Counted from the stretch's first letter, positions 33,066-41,056 are shown. The stretch is DNA of 47,097 nt from an uncultured bacterium (GCA_947243845.1 CAMXIF010000023.1:1-47097), one strand, 5' to 3'. Program-made: numbers and translations. The notes: generated by a model not told the origin, from the letters alone.

Positions 33066-33665
33066 ATGAGTTTGAATGGCATAGGGGCGCCCCGGTATAC
33101 AGCGCCGGAGTGTGAAATGAGAAAAGCATCAGGGAATACGAGAAGAACGGATGTTTCTGGGACGAGTTTCGCAAAACAGGCGGCACAGGAAAAAGGGAGC
33201 GCTGCGGCCGTTCTGCATGGTGCAGAGGAAGATTCAGGAGACAGCATGGTCAGTTCCTGGGCGGATGTGGTAAACGGTACATCTATTTCTGTCTACAAGC
33301 CCCAGGATTTTAATCCGGATCATCCGGTATATAAGGTGAAAACATGGGATAAGGCGGGAAATGTGACAGAGCAGATGGTGGATGTGTCAAAGGTAGACCC
33401 GCGAAACTGCGATACGTCCCAGATGTATGCTTATACCTGCCATTTAAAAGAAAGCGGGAAAGGCAGCTTTGAGGATACGGTACTGAAGGCAGCAGTCGCT
33501 AAGAGTGTCGAAAATGCGGAACAGAGAGCTGCCGGAGCATGGGATTTTGCCGAGAAGAGGGATTGGGTAGAGATTGTGAAGGATATCATGGAGTCTGAAT
33601 ACCGTTACGGCGATTTGAAAGGCTATATGGAGTGGAAGAAGTTTTTGGGCTTATTAGAAGAGTGA
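33066..33665 (+). CDS. uncharacterised small protein, paralogue of the protein at 1321
   Basis: A 199-residue soluble protein without signal peptide. It is related to the protein at 1321-1854: N-terminus MSLNGIGAPRY against MNINGIGTTGY, the core HPVYKVKTWDKAGNVTEQ followed by MVDVSKVDPRNCDTSQM, and a C-terminal helix with YGDLKGYMEWKKFL. It has a longer, Ala-rich insert around residues 25-60. GAGGAG precedes ATG 33066; an ATG 30 bases earlier is weaker. The two paralogues lie about 32 kb apart in the same orientation. Function unknown. Confidence 0.78.
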   Translation: MSLNGIGAPRYTAPECEMRKASGNTRRTDVSGTSFAKQAAQEKGSAAAVLHGAEEDSGDSMVSSWADVVNGTSISVYKPQDFNPDHPVYKVKTWDKAGNVTEQMVDVSKVDPRNCDTSQMYAYTCHLKESGKGSFEDTVLKAAVAKSVENAEQRAAGAWDFAEKRDWVEIVKDIMESEYRYGDLKGYMEWKKFLGLLEE

Positions 33666-33683
33666 TGGGGGATAAGTTTCAAT

Positions 33684-33715
33684 ATAAAAACAGTACACCA
33701 TAAAAACAGTACACC
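33684..33715. repeat. perfect 16-bp tandem duplication
   Basis: ATAAAAACAGTACACC occurs twice, head to tail, at 33684-33699 and 33700-33715, 25 bases before the start of the exporter-like gene. It could be a direct-repeat regulator site or a replication slip. Confidence 0.85.
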
Positions 33716-33739
33716 CTTTGCGATAGAAAGGCGGATTAT

Positions 33740-34717
33740 ATGCTAAAGCTTCTCAAGATTGCCATCGGAAGTGCGGTGGCAATCTTCCTTGCCGATTTGT
33801 TGGGACTAGGCTACAGTACATCGGCGGGTATCATAACGCTTTTGACGATACAGGATACTTCCAGGGAGACGATTATTATCTCTGCGAAAAGAGTCTGCGC
33901 CTTTCTGCTGGCGACAGTTCTTGCATATGTAATTTTTCATCTTTTGGGGTATCATGTATTTTCTTATGGTATTTTTCTGTTCCTTTTTATTGCCTGTTGT
34001 ATGCCCCTCCATCTTGGAAATGCAGTTTCCATCAATGCGGTATTGGCCACACATTATCTTCTGGAAAAGAATATGGCGCTTTCCCTTATCGGGAATGAGG
34101 CATTGCTCTTGCTGATCGGGGCTGGAATCGGCACAGGGTTGAATCTGTATATGCCGGGAAAGAGCAAGGAGATCCGCGCTATGCAGTATCAGTTGGAGGT
34201 AGATCTGCGGACCGTACTTTTGCGGATGTCTGAATATATCAGGAGAGAGGACAAATCGAATTATACGGGAAGCTGTTTTGCTAAACTGCAGACGGATATA
34301 GAGGCCGGGAAGAAGCAGGCGTTTGCCTATATGAATAATACATTCTTTCAGGAATCGAAGTATTTTCTTGTCTATATGAATATGAGAGAGCAGCAGATGG
34401 TTGTTCTGCAGGATATTTATAAGAAAATCATGAGTATGCGTACTATCCTGCCGCAGACGGAGCGGGTTTCGGAATTGCTCCATGAGATTGCCGTGACCTT
34501 TGGAGAATCCAATAACGCCAGGGACCTGCTCGTGAAACGGGAAGAGGTGCTTACGCAGATGAAGGATTCCAGACTGCCTGTGACGAGGCAGGAGTTTGAA
34601 GATCGGGCGGTGCTCTACGGCATTTTGATGGATCTGGAGTATTTCCTGCAGTTGAAGAAGGAGTTTGCCGATTCGTTGACGCAGGAGCAGATCAAGCGGT
34701 ATTGGCATGAGGGATGA
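33740..34717 (+). CDS. aromatic acid exporter family (DUF939-like) protein
   Basis: A 325-residue protein. The N-terminal third has four to five membrane segments (about 5-25, 27-45 weakly, 50-70, 75-95, 120-138) with GLGYSTSAGIITLLTIQDT, SAKRVCAFLLATVLAY and LGNAVSINAVLATHYLLEKN, as in the ArAE_1/FUSC-like family. The remaining 180 residues are a cytoplasmic helical domain. The family is named for aromatic carboxylic acid export, but the substrate here is not known. AGAAAGGCGG precedes the ATG. The transcription terminator overlaps the stop codon. Confidence 0.85.
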   Translation: MLKLLKIAIGSAVAIFLADLLGLGYSTSAGIITLLTIQDTSRETIIISAKRVCAFLLATVLAYVIFHLLGYHVFSYGIFLFLFIACCMPLHLGNAVSINAVLATHYLLEKNMALSLIGNEALLLLIGAGIGTGLNLYMPGKSKEIRAMQYQLEVDLRTVLLRMSEYIRREDKSNYTGSCFAKLQTDIEAGKKQAFAYMNNTFFQESKYFLVYMNMREQQMVVLQDIYKKIMSMRTILPQTERVSELLHEIAVTFGESNNARDLLVKREEVLTQMKDSRLPVTRQEFEDRAVLYGILMDLEYFLQLKKEFADSLTQEQIKRYWHEG

Positions 34718-34747
34718 GGGAGCAAAGCAGTCCTCATCCCTCTTTTT
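34709..34747 (+). terminator. rho-independent terminator overlapping the exporter stop codon
   Basis: GAGGGATGAGG (34709-34719) pairs perfectly with CCTCATCCCTC (34732-34742), then TTTTT (34743-34747). The stop codon at 34715-34717 is inside the left arm. Confidence 0.9.
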
Positions 34748-34883
34748 GGCTATTCAATTGTAAAGCGATCCATGGATTCTTCCAATTTGCTATCATGTGG
34801 AGAAAGAGGGTAAAAATTTCCCGGTGCCCTGAATGGACGGAAGCTATGTTGTGGAATTAGGATGGCAGTGTTGGAAGGATTTA

Positions 34884-34892
34884 TGCTATACT
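34884..34892 (+). promoter_or_regulatory. extended -10 promoter of vanR-vanS
   Basis: TGCTATACT, with TATACT at 34887-34892, about 30 bases before vanR. The -35 is not recognisable, and no TTAAAGTTT copies are present here. Confidence 0.5.
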
Positions 34893-34922
34893 GTGTGAAG
34901 CAGAGGAAAGGAGCAGATGCGG

Positions 34923-35627
34923 ATGCCTGATAAAATACTGGTCGTTGATGATGAAGCGGAAATTGCAGATCTGATTGAGACATATCTGAAAAATGAAAAT
35001 TATACAGTATTTAAGTTTTATTCTTCCCAAGAGGCCCTTGCGTGTATTCAGACGGTAGAATTTGATCTTGCTGTTTTAGATGTTATGATGCCGGAGATAG
35101 ACGGTCTGACATTATGCCAGAAGATTCGGGCGCAGTATACCTACCCGATTATCATGCTGACGGCCAAAGACGGAGAGCTGGATAAGATTACAGGGCTGAC
35201 GCTGGGCGCAGATGATTATATCACAAAGCCTTTTCTGCCCCTGGAACTGGTGGCGAGAATCAAATCCCAGCTGCGGCGGTATAAACAATATAATCCACAG
35301 CGTTTGGGCGAGGGAGACAAAGATATACTGATGCATTTGGGGTTGGTGATGAACACTACAACCTACGAATGCAGTTTACATGAGAAACCAATCGTACTGA
35401 CACCGACAGAGTTTGCTATCCTGCGTATTCTTTTGGAAAATAAAGGGCGTGTGATCAGTGCGGAGGAATTGTTTCACAGGATATGGCAGGATGAATATTA
35501 TTCCAAGTCGAACAACACGATTCCGGTTCATGTGAGGCATTTGCGGGAAAAATTAAACGATACGCTGAATCAGCCCAAATATATTAAAACAATATGGGGA
35601 GTGGGATATAAAATTGAAGAGACATAA
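34923..35627 (+). CDS. vanR: VanR-type OmpR-family response regulator
   Basis: Response regulator of 234 residues. The receiver domain (about 1-120) has KILVVDDEAEIADLIETYLK, phospho-acceptor Asp53 in AVLDVMMP, and DDYITKPF. The winged-helix DNA-binding domain (about 135-232) contains LTPTEFAILRILLENKG and SKSNNTIPVHVRHLREKLND. Agreement with VanR of glycopeptide resistance clusters is high over the whole length, as I recall those sequences. ATG 34923 is preferred to the ATG two codons upstream for spacing to AAAGGAG. The downstream vanS-like start lies within its end. Confidence 0.92.
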   Translation: MPDKILVVDDEAEIADLIETYLKNENYTVFKFYSSQEALACIQTVEFDLAVLDVMMPEIDGLTLCQKIRAQYTYPIIMLTAKDGELDKITGLTLGADDYITKPFLPLELVARIKSQLRRYKQYNPQRLGEGDKDILMHLGLVMNTTTYECSLHEKPIVLTPTEFAILRILLENKGRVISAEELFHRIWQDEYYSKSNNTIPVHVRHLREKLNDTLNQPKYIKTIWGVGYKIEET

Positions 35628-36741
35628 TCAGGAAGAATATGCGGCATTTCAGACCAAAATCATGCGGCGGTTCTGTTTTCATATTTTCATTTCCGTGTTA
35701 CTGGTAGCTATTTTGTACCTGTTTTTGTGGAAAGAGCGGCTGGGGGACTGGATTGTCAGTTTGTTGGAATTCGTCATGCAAATAGAGCATGAACAGGCTT
35801 TTTATATATATCACAACTATTTTCGGGGATATAGAGAAATTTTCCTGGCGGCGGCAGTGATTCTGGTCTTTGTTTGTTCTCTTATGTATCTATTCCGGTG
35901 GATGACGCGGTATTTTAAAGAAATTCATCAGGGGATCGATGCACTGCTTGAGCAAAATGTAAAGCAGATTTTTTTGTCCGCAGAAATGCTGCCATTTGAG
36001 CGTAAGTTAAATACGGTAAAGCAGGAATTGGAGAAACAGAAGGAAGAGAGAATGAAAGCGGAGCAGAGGAAGGACGAGCTGGTGATGTATCTTGCCCATG
36101 ATATCCGCACCCCGTTGACATCGGTGATCGGATACTTGAATCTGCTGGAAGAAAATCCGGATATGCCTGCGGACCAAAGGGCAAGGCATGTGCATATTTC
36201 TCTGGAAAAGGCGAATCGTCTGGAGGAAATGATCAATGGGTTTTTTGAGATTACCCGTTTCAATTCCGGACAGATTCAGCTGACAAAGGAACGGATTGAT
36301 TTGTACTATATGCTGGTACAATTGTGTGATGAAGTATCTCCTGTACTGGAACTTCATGGAAATTTCGTGAAACTCTATCTGCGTGAGAATCTGATTATCC
36401 GTGCGGATCCGGATAAGATGGCAAGGGTGTTTGGTAATATCTTAAAAAATGCGGCGGCATATAGTTATCCGGACACGGAGATAAAGATTTCAGCCGAAGA
36501 GACAGACACATACGTTACGATTTCTTTTCAAAATAAGGGAAAAACCATTCCGGCCGAAAAGATTTCATTATTATTTGATAAGTTTTATAGGCTGGATGCT
36601 TCCCGCGTATCAGATACGGGCGGAACCGGTCTGGGACTTGCGATTGCGAAGGAGATTGTTACTCTGCATGGCGGCACAATCCGGGCTGAGAGTGAAAAGG
36701 AGACGGTTACGTTTATTGTAAAGCTGCCGCTGGCGGAGTAA
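35614..36741 (+). CDS. vanS: VanS-type sensor histidine kinase
   Basis: Membrane histidine kinase of 375 residues, overlapping vanR by 14 bases and starting at TTG 35614. Two spans (about 20-38 and 76-95) enclose a short extracytoplasmic loop of about 37 residues. A HAMP-like/coiled region follows, then the H-box MYLAHDIRTPLTSVIGYLN with His162, an N-box FGNILKNAAAYS, and GGTGLGLAIAKEI. The short sensor loop matches VanA-type VanS. The ligand could be a glycopeptide or a cell-wall intermediate. The presumed target is the vanY-like gene next door. Confidence 0.92.
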   Translation: MKRHNQEEYAAFQTKIMRRFCFHIFISVLLVAILYLFLWKERLGDWIVSLLEFVMQIEHEQAFYIYHNYFRGYREIFLAAAVILVFVCSLMYLFRWMTRYFKEIHQGIDALLEQNVKQIFLSAEMLPFERKLNTVKQELEKQKEERMKAEQRKDELVMYLAHDIRTPLTSVIGYLNLLEENPDMPADQRARHVHISLEKANRLEEMINGFFEITRFNSGQIQLTKERIDLYYMLVQLCDEVSPVLELHGNFVKLYLRENLIIRADPDKMARVFGNILKNAAAYSYPDTEIKISAEETDTYVTISFQNKGKTIPAEKISLLFDKFYRLDASRVSDTGGTGLGLAIAKEIVTLHGGTIRAESEKETVTFIVKLPLAE

Positions 36742-36755
36742 AGGATTTATTTCTG

Positions 36756-36820
36756 TTAAAGTTTTCTTAAAGTTTAAATAAAGATATTTTAAAGTTTATC
36801 ATGCTTTTGTTCAGTACAAT
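36756..36820 (+). promoter_or_regulatory. phased direct-repeat array and promoter upstream of vanY-like gene
   Basis: TTAAAGTTT occurs three times, at 36756-36764, 36767-36775 and 36789-36797. Start distances are 11 and 22 bp, i.e. one and two helical turns. The third copy occupies the -35 position of TACAAT (36815-36820). This is the layout expected for activation by an OmpR-family regulator, presumably VanR. Confidence 0.7.
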
Positions 36821-36850
36821 GGTTGCTGTACAGAAGCATGATTTCTTTTT
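36799..36850 (+). terminator. hairpin between vanS and vanY-like genes
   Basis: TCATGCTT (36799-36806) pairs with AAGCATGA (36834-36841), with inner GTACA/TGTAC, followed by TTTCTTTTT. It may terminate vanRS transcripts. It overlaps the vanY promoter -10, so it could also affect initiation. Confidence 0.6.
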
Positions 36851-36871
36851 GTGTGGAAAGGAGTTAAGAGT

Positions 36872-37702
36872 ATGGAGGAAAGAAACATCCGGCAGGTACG
36901 GCGGCGGAAACGCAGGCGGCAAAGACGGCGGGCTCAGACTGTTGTCATATTACTTTTTCTTTGTGTTGTGGCTGCAATTTTTTATTTGGGATTTATGACA
37001 GGTTGTTCGTGGCAGGATTATAAGGGGATGGAGATTAAAGCGGAAGGGGGTGGTGTGGACAATGGGGAAGATTCCGAAGCGGACAAAGAAGATTTCATAG
37101 CGGACAAAGATACTGCGGTGGATTACGAAGAAGATTATGGGCAGACAGAAGAATCGGATACACAGTGGAATCTGCTGCTGGTCAATGAATGGCATCCGAT
37201 TCCGGATGATTACGAAGTGAATCTGGTGGATGCAGGGGGAGGGGAATGTGTGGACGAACGAATCTATGAACCTCTGATGGAAATGCTTAAAGATGCCAGG
37301 GGTGCCAATTGGGACCAGATGCCCATGGTGGTATCAGGATATAGGACGGCACAGAGACAGCAACAGCTTTATGATGAAAAAATACATGCCTATAGCAAGC
37401 AGGGCTATTCGGATGGTGAAGCGGAGGAATTGGCAGGGCAATGGGTCGCCATGCCGGGATACAGTGAACACCAGCTGGGGTTGGCGGTGGATATCAATGG
37501 GGCTACGTATGATGTTTATTTATGGCTGCAGGAAAACAGCTATAAGTATGGTTTTATTTTTCGGTATCCGGGTCATAAGACGGAACTTACCGGCGTAGCA
37601 GAGGAGGTCTGGCATTATCGCTATGTAGGCATTGAGGCTGCCACGGAGATTTATGAACAGGGAATCTGTCTGGAAGAATATGTGGAGCATATGAATCAGT
37701 AA
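36872..37702 (+). CDS. VanY-like D-alanyl-D-alanine carboxypeptidase (M15B)
   Basis: Membrane-anchored zinc carboxypeptidase of 276 residues. After a basic N-terminus (Arg/Lys rich 7-20) comes one span (about 22-42), an acidic linker to about 98, then the M15B catalytic domain. Zinc ligands are His200 and Asp207 in GYSEHQLGLAVDI and His248 in EEVWHYRYVG, with Glu245 as the likely catalytic base. SGYRTAQRQQQLYDEK is the family substrate-binding segment. It removes terminal D-Ala from peptidoglycan stems. AAAGGAG precedes ATG 36872. Its position after vanRS recalls the order in vanG-type clusters, but ligase genes are absent. Confidence 0.9.
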   Translation: MEERNIRQVRRRKRRRQRRRAQTVVILLFLCVVAAIFYLGFMTGCSWQDYKGMEIKAEGGGVDNGEDSEADKEDFIADKDTAVDYEEDYGQTEESDTQWNLLLVNEWHPIPDDYEVNLVDAGGGECVDERIYEPLMEMLKDARGANWDQMPMVVSGYRTAQRQQQLYDEKIHAYSKQGYSDGEAEELAGQWVAMPGYSEHQLGLAVDINGATYDVYLWLQENSYKYGFIFRYPGHKTELTGVAEEVWHYRYVGIEAATEIYEQGICLEEYVEHMNQ

Positions 37703-37763
37703 CAGGACATAAATTTTGGATTAGTCGGTATAGAATTTATATTTGGAAGAAAGGACGGGTAGG

Positions 37764-40100
37764 ATGAAAATAAGAATAGAAGAGACGATAAAGAGAACAG
37801 GCGTGAGGTTTATTACTGTATTGTCCGTAATCGGGATGCTGCTGGTGACAGGATGCAGTGCGCAGGATGGGCCAGGAGCTATGAAACAGGGCAGTGGGGA
37901 TCAGCGGGAACAACAGACAGTCAAGGGACGATATGTGGAAACGGAGATGGAACTGCCGGTGGAGGTGGAGGATGTTCTTGGTATGTATAAAGTGCCCGAT
38001 GACAGGCTGTTGATCATAGACAGGCAGGGAAAGATGCTGGTATCAGAGGATAACGGTGGGACATGGCAGGAAAATAGCAGGCAGTGGCTGCAGGAACGGG
38101 CCTCGGATGCTTATATCTTGGATGCAAAAGTGGATTCAAAAGGTGTAATGGGAATTATCTATGCAGAAAACGAAAAGGAGGAAAGCAATATATCAGAATC
38201 TGTGCTACAGCTCTCGTTGCAGTGCGTTCTGCTCTTGCCGGACGAGACGGTGATACCGGTACAGTTTTCACAGACAGGAAAAGAAGAATGCATTGACCGG
38301 TTTTGGATTTCACCAACAGATCAGTATTTTGTCTCAACGATGGAGGGGACTATCTATGCAGTGAGAGAGGATGGAACGGCTTCTGTATATCTGATGACAC
38401 AGGGCAGTCCGCAGCTGATGCAGTTCCAGGAAAATCTGATGATCATAGACGGATATGATTTTAAGGAGCCGTTACTTTACGATAGGGAAAAGGAAGAGTA
38501 TGTGGAAGATGAGGTGCTGGCGGCCTTTGTGAAAGAAAACTATGGAGAGAGAGGATTTAATGGCAGTGGCTGGCATAATCTGTGTATCTTCCCAGGAGAA
38601 GAAGGGGTAATCTATCTGGCGGGCAAACATGGACTACATCGGCATGTTATGGGCGGCGCCGTGATGGAACAAGTGATAGATGCAAGATTGTCGCGCCTTG
38701 GCAATCCACAATATGGGATAGCGGGGATGGTCTTTTTGGAAACCGGAGAATTTCTTGCAGTATCCGCGCAGGGAAAGCTGATAAAGTTCTCATACGATCC
38801 GGACAAAGAGGCAGTTCCACAGGAAAAGTTAAAGATATACAGTCTGGAAAAGGACAGCGATATCTATACGGCAATCTCCTTTTATCAGATACAGAACCCG
38901 GATGTCTTAGTGGAATACGAAGTGGGTATGGAAGAAGGGGATGTAATCGGCAGGGAAGATGCCGTCAAAAAACTGAATACGCAGATTATGGCAGGAAACG
39001 GGCCTGATATTTTAGTGTTGGACGATCTGCCGATGGAGTCCTATATCGAGAAGGGGATACTCTGCAATCTGCAGGATCTGGTGGAAGAATTAGACGAAGA
39101 TGTGTTTGCAAACCTGATCCGTGTATGGGAAAGAGAGGACGGGATATACGGAATCCCCGGACAGGTTATGTTCCCGGTCATTCTGGGAAAAGAGGGGGAG
39201 ATATCAGGTATGACAGATCTCGCCGCTGTGGCAGATGGTATGGAGCGAATGCGGGAAGACGTCCCCGGACAGGATCTGATCGGTTTGTACTCGGAAAAAG
39301 CAATCATGAAAATATTGGCGGTGGTCTCATCACAGACATGGAAAAAGGGAGAGCAGATTAACAGGGACGCTATGGCAGACTTTTTAACACAGTCCAAAAG
39401 GATATATGAGGCACAGGTGAATGGATTGGAAGAAGAAAGCCTGGACAGAATTCTGCAGTCGGAGGAGAATTATGTACAGAGTGCAGGGGAAAACTGGGTG
39501 TATGATTTGATGAATTATGGGTTTTATATGGATTATGTGGCGGGAAATTCCCGGACTTTCCTTGGCATGAGCAGTTCTCCCCGCAGTTACATGGAGTTGG
39601 CTTCTGTTTCTAAAGCAGAGGGCCTGGAAGACACGGTACTTATGCCGATGGAAGGCGGACAGGGAAAAGTGTTTATACCGCAAACTACCCTGGGCATTGT
39701 GGAGACTGCACAAAAGAAGGAATTGGCTCAGGATTTTGTTAAAACGTTTCTGGGTAAGGAAATTCAGGGCAGCTTGAGCGGTTATGCGGTTAACAGAGCA
39801 GCGTTTGAGGAGGCGTTTGCTGTAAATGAGGAGGAAATCGGAGAACAGGGAGAATATGGACAGTTCGGGATAGTGGATGAGGATGGACAGGAACTTTTAA
39901 TGACTGTCTATGTGCCCAAAGAGGAAGAGATTACTGTCATCAGGGAATGGATGGAAACAGCAAAGATGTCTTATGCGGAGGATACGGTTCTGGAAACCTG
40001 TGTTTTAGAGGAAGGTTCTTTGTATCTGCTTGGAGAGCGGGGAATCGAGGAAACCCTGGATGCGGTTGAGAGGCGGCTGGCAATTTATATGGCGGAATAG
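37764..40100 (+). CDS. lipoprotein with propeller-like N-terminal part fused to a solute-binding protein domain
   Basis: A 778-residue lipoprotein (lipobox LVTGC, Cys31). Residues from about 55 to 350 are beta-rich with features of a propeller (LLIIDRQGKMLVSEDNGGTW; YFVSTMEGTIYAVREDGTAS), like BNR/photosystem-stability repeats. From about 375 to 700 it follows the extracellular solute-binding fold of carbohydrate ABC systems (YTAISFYQIQNPDVLVEYE, LNTQIMAGNGPDILVLDDL). Such a union is unusual. ATG 37764 follows AAAGGACGGG; a TTG 21 bases earlier is unlikely. No permease or ATPase genes adjoin it, so it may act as a sensor or as a partner of a distant transporter. Confidence 0.8.
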   Translation: MKIRIEETIKRTGVRFITVLSVIGMLLVTGCSAQDGPGAMKQGSGDQREQQTVKGRYVETEMELPVEVEDVLGMYKVPDDRLLIIDRQGKMLVSEDNGGTWQENSRQWLQERASDAYILDAKVDSKGVMGIIYAENEKEESNISESVLQLSLQCVLLLPDETVIPVQFSQTGKEECIDRFWISPTDQYFVSTMEGTIYAVREDGTASVYLMTQGSPQLMQFQENLMIIDGYDFKEPLLYDREKEEYVEDEVLAAFVKENYGERGFNGSGWHNLCIFPGEEGVIYLAGKHGLHRHVMGGAVMEQVIDARLSRLGNPQYGIAGMVFLETGEFLAVSAQGKLIKFSYDPDKEAVPQEKLKIYSLEKDSDIYTAISFYQIQNPDVLVEYEVGMEEGDVIGREDAVKKLNTQIMAGNGPDILVLDDLPMESYIEKGILCNLQDLVEELDEDVFANLIRVWEREDGIYGIPGQVMFPVILGKEGEISGMTDLAAVADGMERMREDVPGQDLIGLYSEKAIMKILAVVSSQTWKKGEQINRDAMADFLTQSKRIYEAQVNGLEEESLDRILQSEENYVQSAGENWVYDLMNYGFYMDYVAGNSRTFLGMSSSPRSYMELASVSKAEGLEDTVLMPMEGGQGKVFIPQTTLGIVETAQKKELAQDFVKTFLGKEIQGSLSGYAVNRAAFEEAFAVNEEEIGEQGEYGQFGIVDEDGQELLMTVYVPKEEEITVIREWMETAKMSYAEDTVLETCVLEEGSLYLLGERGIEETLDAVERRLAIYMAE

Positions 40101-40142
40101 TAAGGAAATTGGGATAAAAATGCTTATACTTTAGTTAAGTTC

Positions 40143-40151
40143 TGCTATAAT
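40143..40151 (+). promoter_or_regulatory. extended -10 promoter of the thioesterase gene
   Basis: TGCTATAAT with perfect TATAAT at 40146-40151, about 65 bases before the start codon. The -35 is weak. Confidence 0.55.
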
Positions 40152-40215
40152 AGATTTTAAATATGCAGTGAATGAAAATAAGTTATAAGAATAAATTATG
40201 GGAAAAGGAAAACAC

Positions 40216-40689
40216 ATGGAGACGAAAAAGACAGTGGCGGAGTCCAGAATGGAGCAGGTATACCAGGTACGGCCGGAGCATTTAAACGGTGCGGGAAGGC
40301 TGTTTGGCGGCAGACTGATGGAGTGGATCGATGAACTGGCGGGACTTGTGGCCATCAGACATACACAGAAAGATGTGATAACCGCTTCTGTTGACAATCT
40401 GAAATTTATTCGAGGGGCGTATCTGAAGGATTTGATCGTACTGATCGGCAGGGTAACTTTTGTGGGCAGGACTTCTCTGGAAGTGCGGGTAGATACTTAT
40501 ATAGAGAGCATTGACGGCATTCGGAAACCCATTAACAGAGCCTATCTGACACTGGTTGCGGTGGATGAGGACGGCAATCCCGTGGAGGTGCCGGGACTTA
40601 TTATTGAGACGGAGTCGGAAAGAGCGGAATGGGAAGCCGGGATCAAAAGAAGGGAAATGCGTAAGCAGAGGAGAGAGGAAGGGTTTTAG
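40216..40689 (+). CDS. acyl-CoA thioesterase, hotdog fold
   Basis: A 157-residue member of the YciA/YkhA acyl-CoA hydrolase group that splits acyl-CoA into free acid and CoA. The hotdog helix reads HLNGAGRLFGGRLMEWIDELAG, with the likely catalytic Asp in WIDE. Further motifs are ITASVDNLKFIRGAYLKDLI and VGRTSLEVRVDTYIES. The C-terminus is basic. ATG 40216 has AAAAGGA upstream; an ATG 18 bases earlier is less well placed. A strong terminator follows. Cytoplasmic; acyl specificity cannot be read from the sequence. Confidence 0.9.
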   Translation: METKKTVAESRMEQVYQVRPEHLNGAGRLFGGRLMEWIDELAGLVAIRHTQKDVITASVDNLKFIRGAYLKDLIVLIGRVTFVGRTSLEVRVDTYIESIDGIRKPINRAYLTLVAVDEDGNPVEVPGLIIETESERAEWEAGIKRREMRKQRREEGF

Positions 40690-40718
40690 CAGAAAACAGA
40701 AATGGTAGAACCGAAAAG

Positions 40719-40742
40719 GAGCTGTTGTGAACAGCTCTTTTT
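40719..40742 (+). terminator. rho-independent terminator after thioesterase gene
   Basis: GAGCTGTT (40719-40726), loop GTG, AACAGCTC (40730-40737), then TTTTT. Confidence 0.93.
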
Positions 40743-40752
40743 CATTTTTGGG

Positions 40753-40781
40753 TTGACATGTCTTTGTACAAAGTGTATAAT
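40753..40781 (+). promoter_or_regulatory. consensus sigma-A promoter of the arabinoside operon
   Basis: Perfect TTGACA (40753-40758), 17-base spacer, perfect TATAAT (40776-40781). Such strength would normally need tight repression, and two palindromes overlap or follow it. Confidence 0.92.
40762..40773. promoter_or_regulatory. palindrome in the promoter spacer
   Basis: CTTTGTACAAAG is a perfect 12-bp palindrome between the -35 and -10 elements. It is a candidate repressor site, similar in look to sugar-regulator operators built on GTAC. Confidence 0.55.
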
Positions 40782-40790
40782 TTCCATATA

Positions 40791-40806
40791 GCGTACACGA
40801 GTACGC
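40791..40806. promoter_or_regulatory. operator-like inverted repeat at the transcription start
   Basis: GCGTAC-ACGA-GTACGC: perfect 6-bp arms, placed just downstream of the expected start point. It is a candidate operator for the LacI-family regulator encoded at the end of the operon. Confidence 0.65.
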
Positions 40807-41056
40807 AAAAGAAAATTGCACATAGCAATTCAGACAGAGCACTATATTGATTCATTAAAACAACGAAAATGATACCTGTGTTATGGGAGGAACACAAAAA
40901 AATACCCCAACTGCTATAGTCCCCGCAAAAGAACTGATAGGCCGTCAGGATATTTTTCACATTCGTTATTTTAAAGCATTTTTGTATAAATGTAAAGTGT
41001 CTGTCAAAAATCTACAAAAAGGTCGTAACACGCAAACACAGACAGGAGGTTTATGA
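40807..41056 (+). other. long 5' leader of the arabinoside operon
   Basis: Transcription from the consensus promoter would give a leader of about 270 bases. It contains a small hairpin AATTGC-N5-GCAATT (40814-40830). I find no recognised riboswitch and no supported small gene in it. A strong AGGAGG (41044-41049) precedes the first gene. Confidence 0.5.

Noticed and set aside
34923..37702. Functional glycopeptide resistance operon
   Set aside because: No D-Ala-D-Lac or D-Ala-D-Ser ligase, dehydrogenase, racemase or VanX-type dipeptidase gene is in the window.
40742..40960. Minus-strand 72-codon hydrophobic open frame in the arabinoside leader
   Set aside because: It starts at GTG without a ribosome binding site and covers the promoter and operators of the plus-strand operon.
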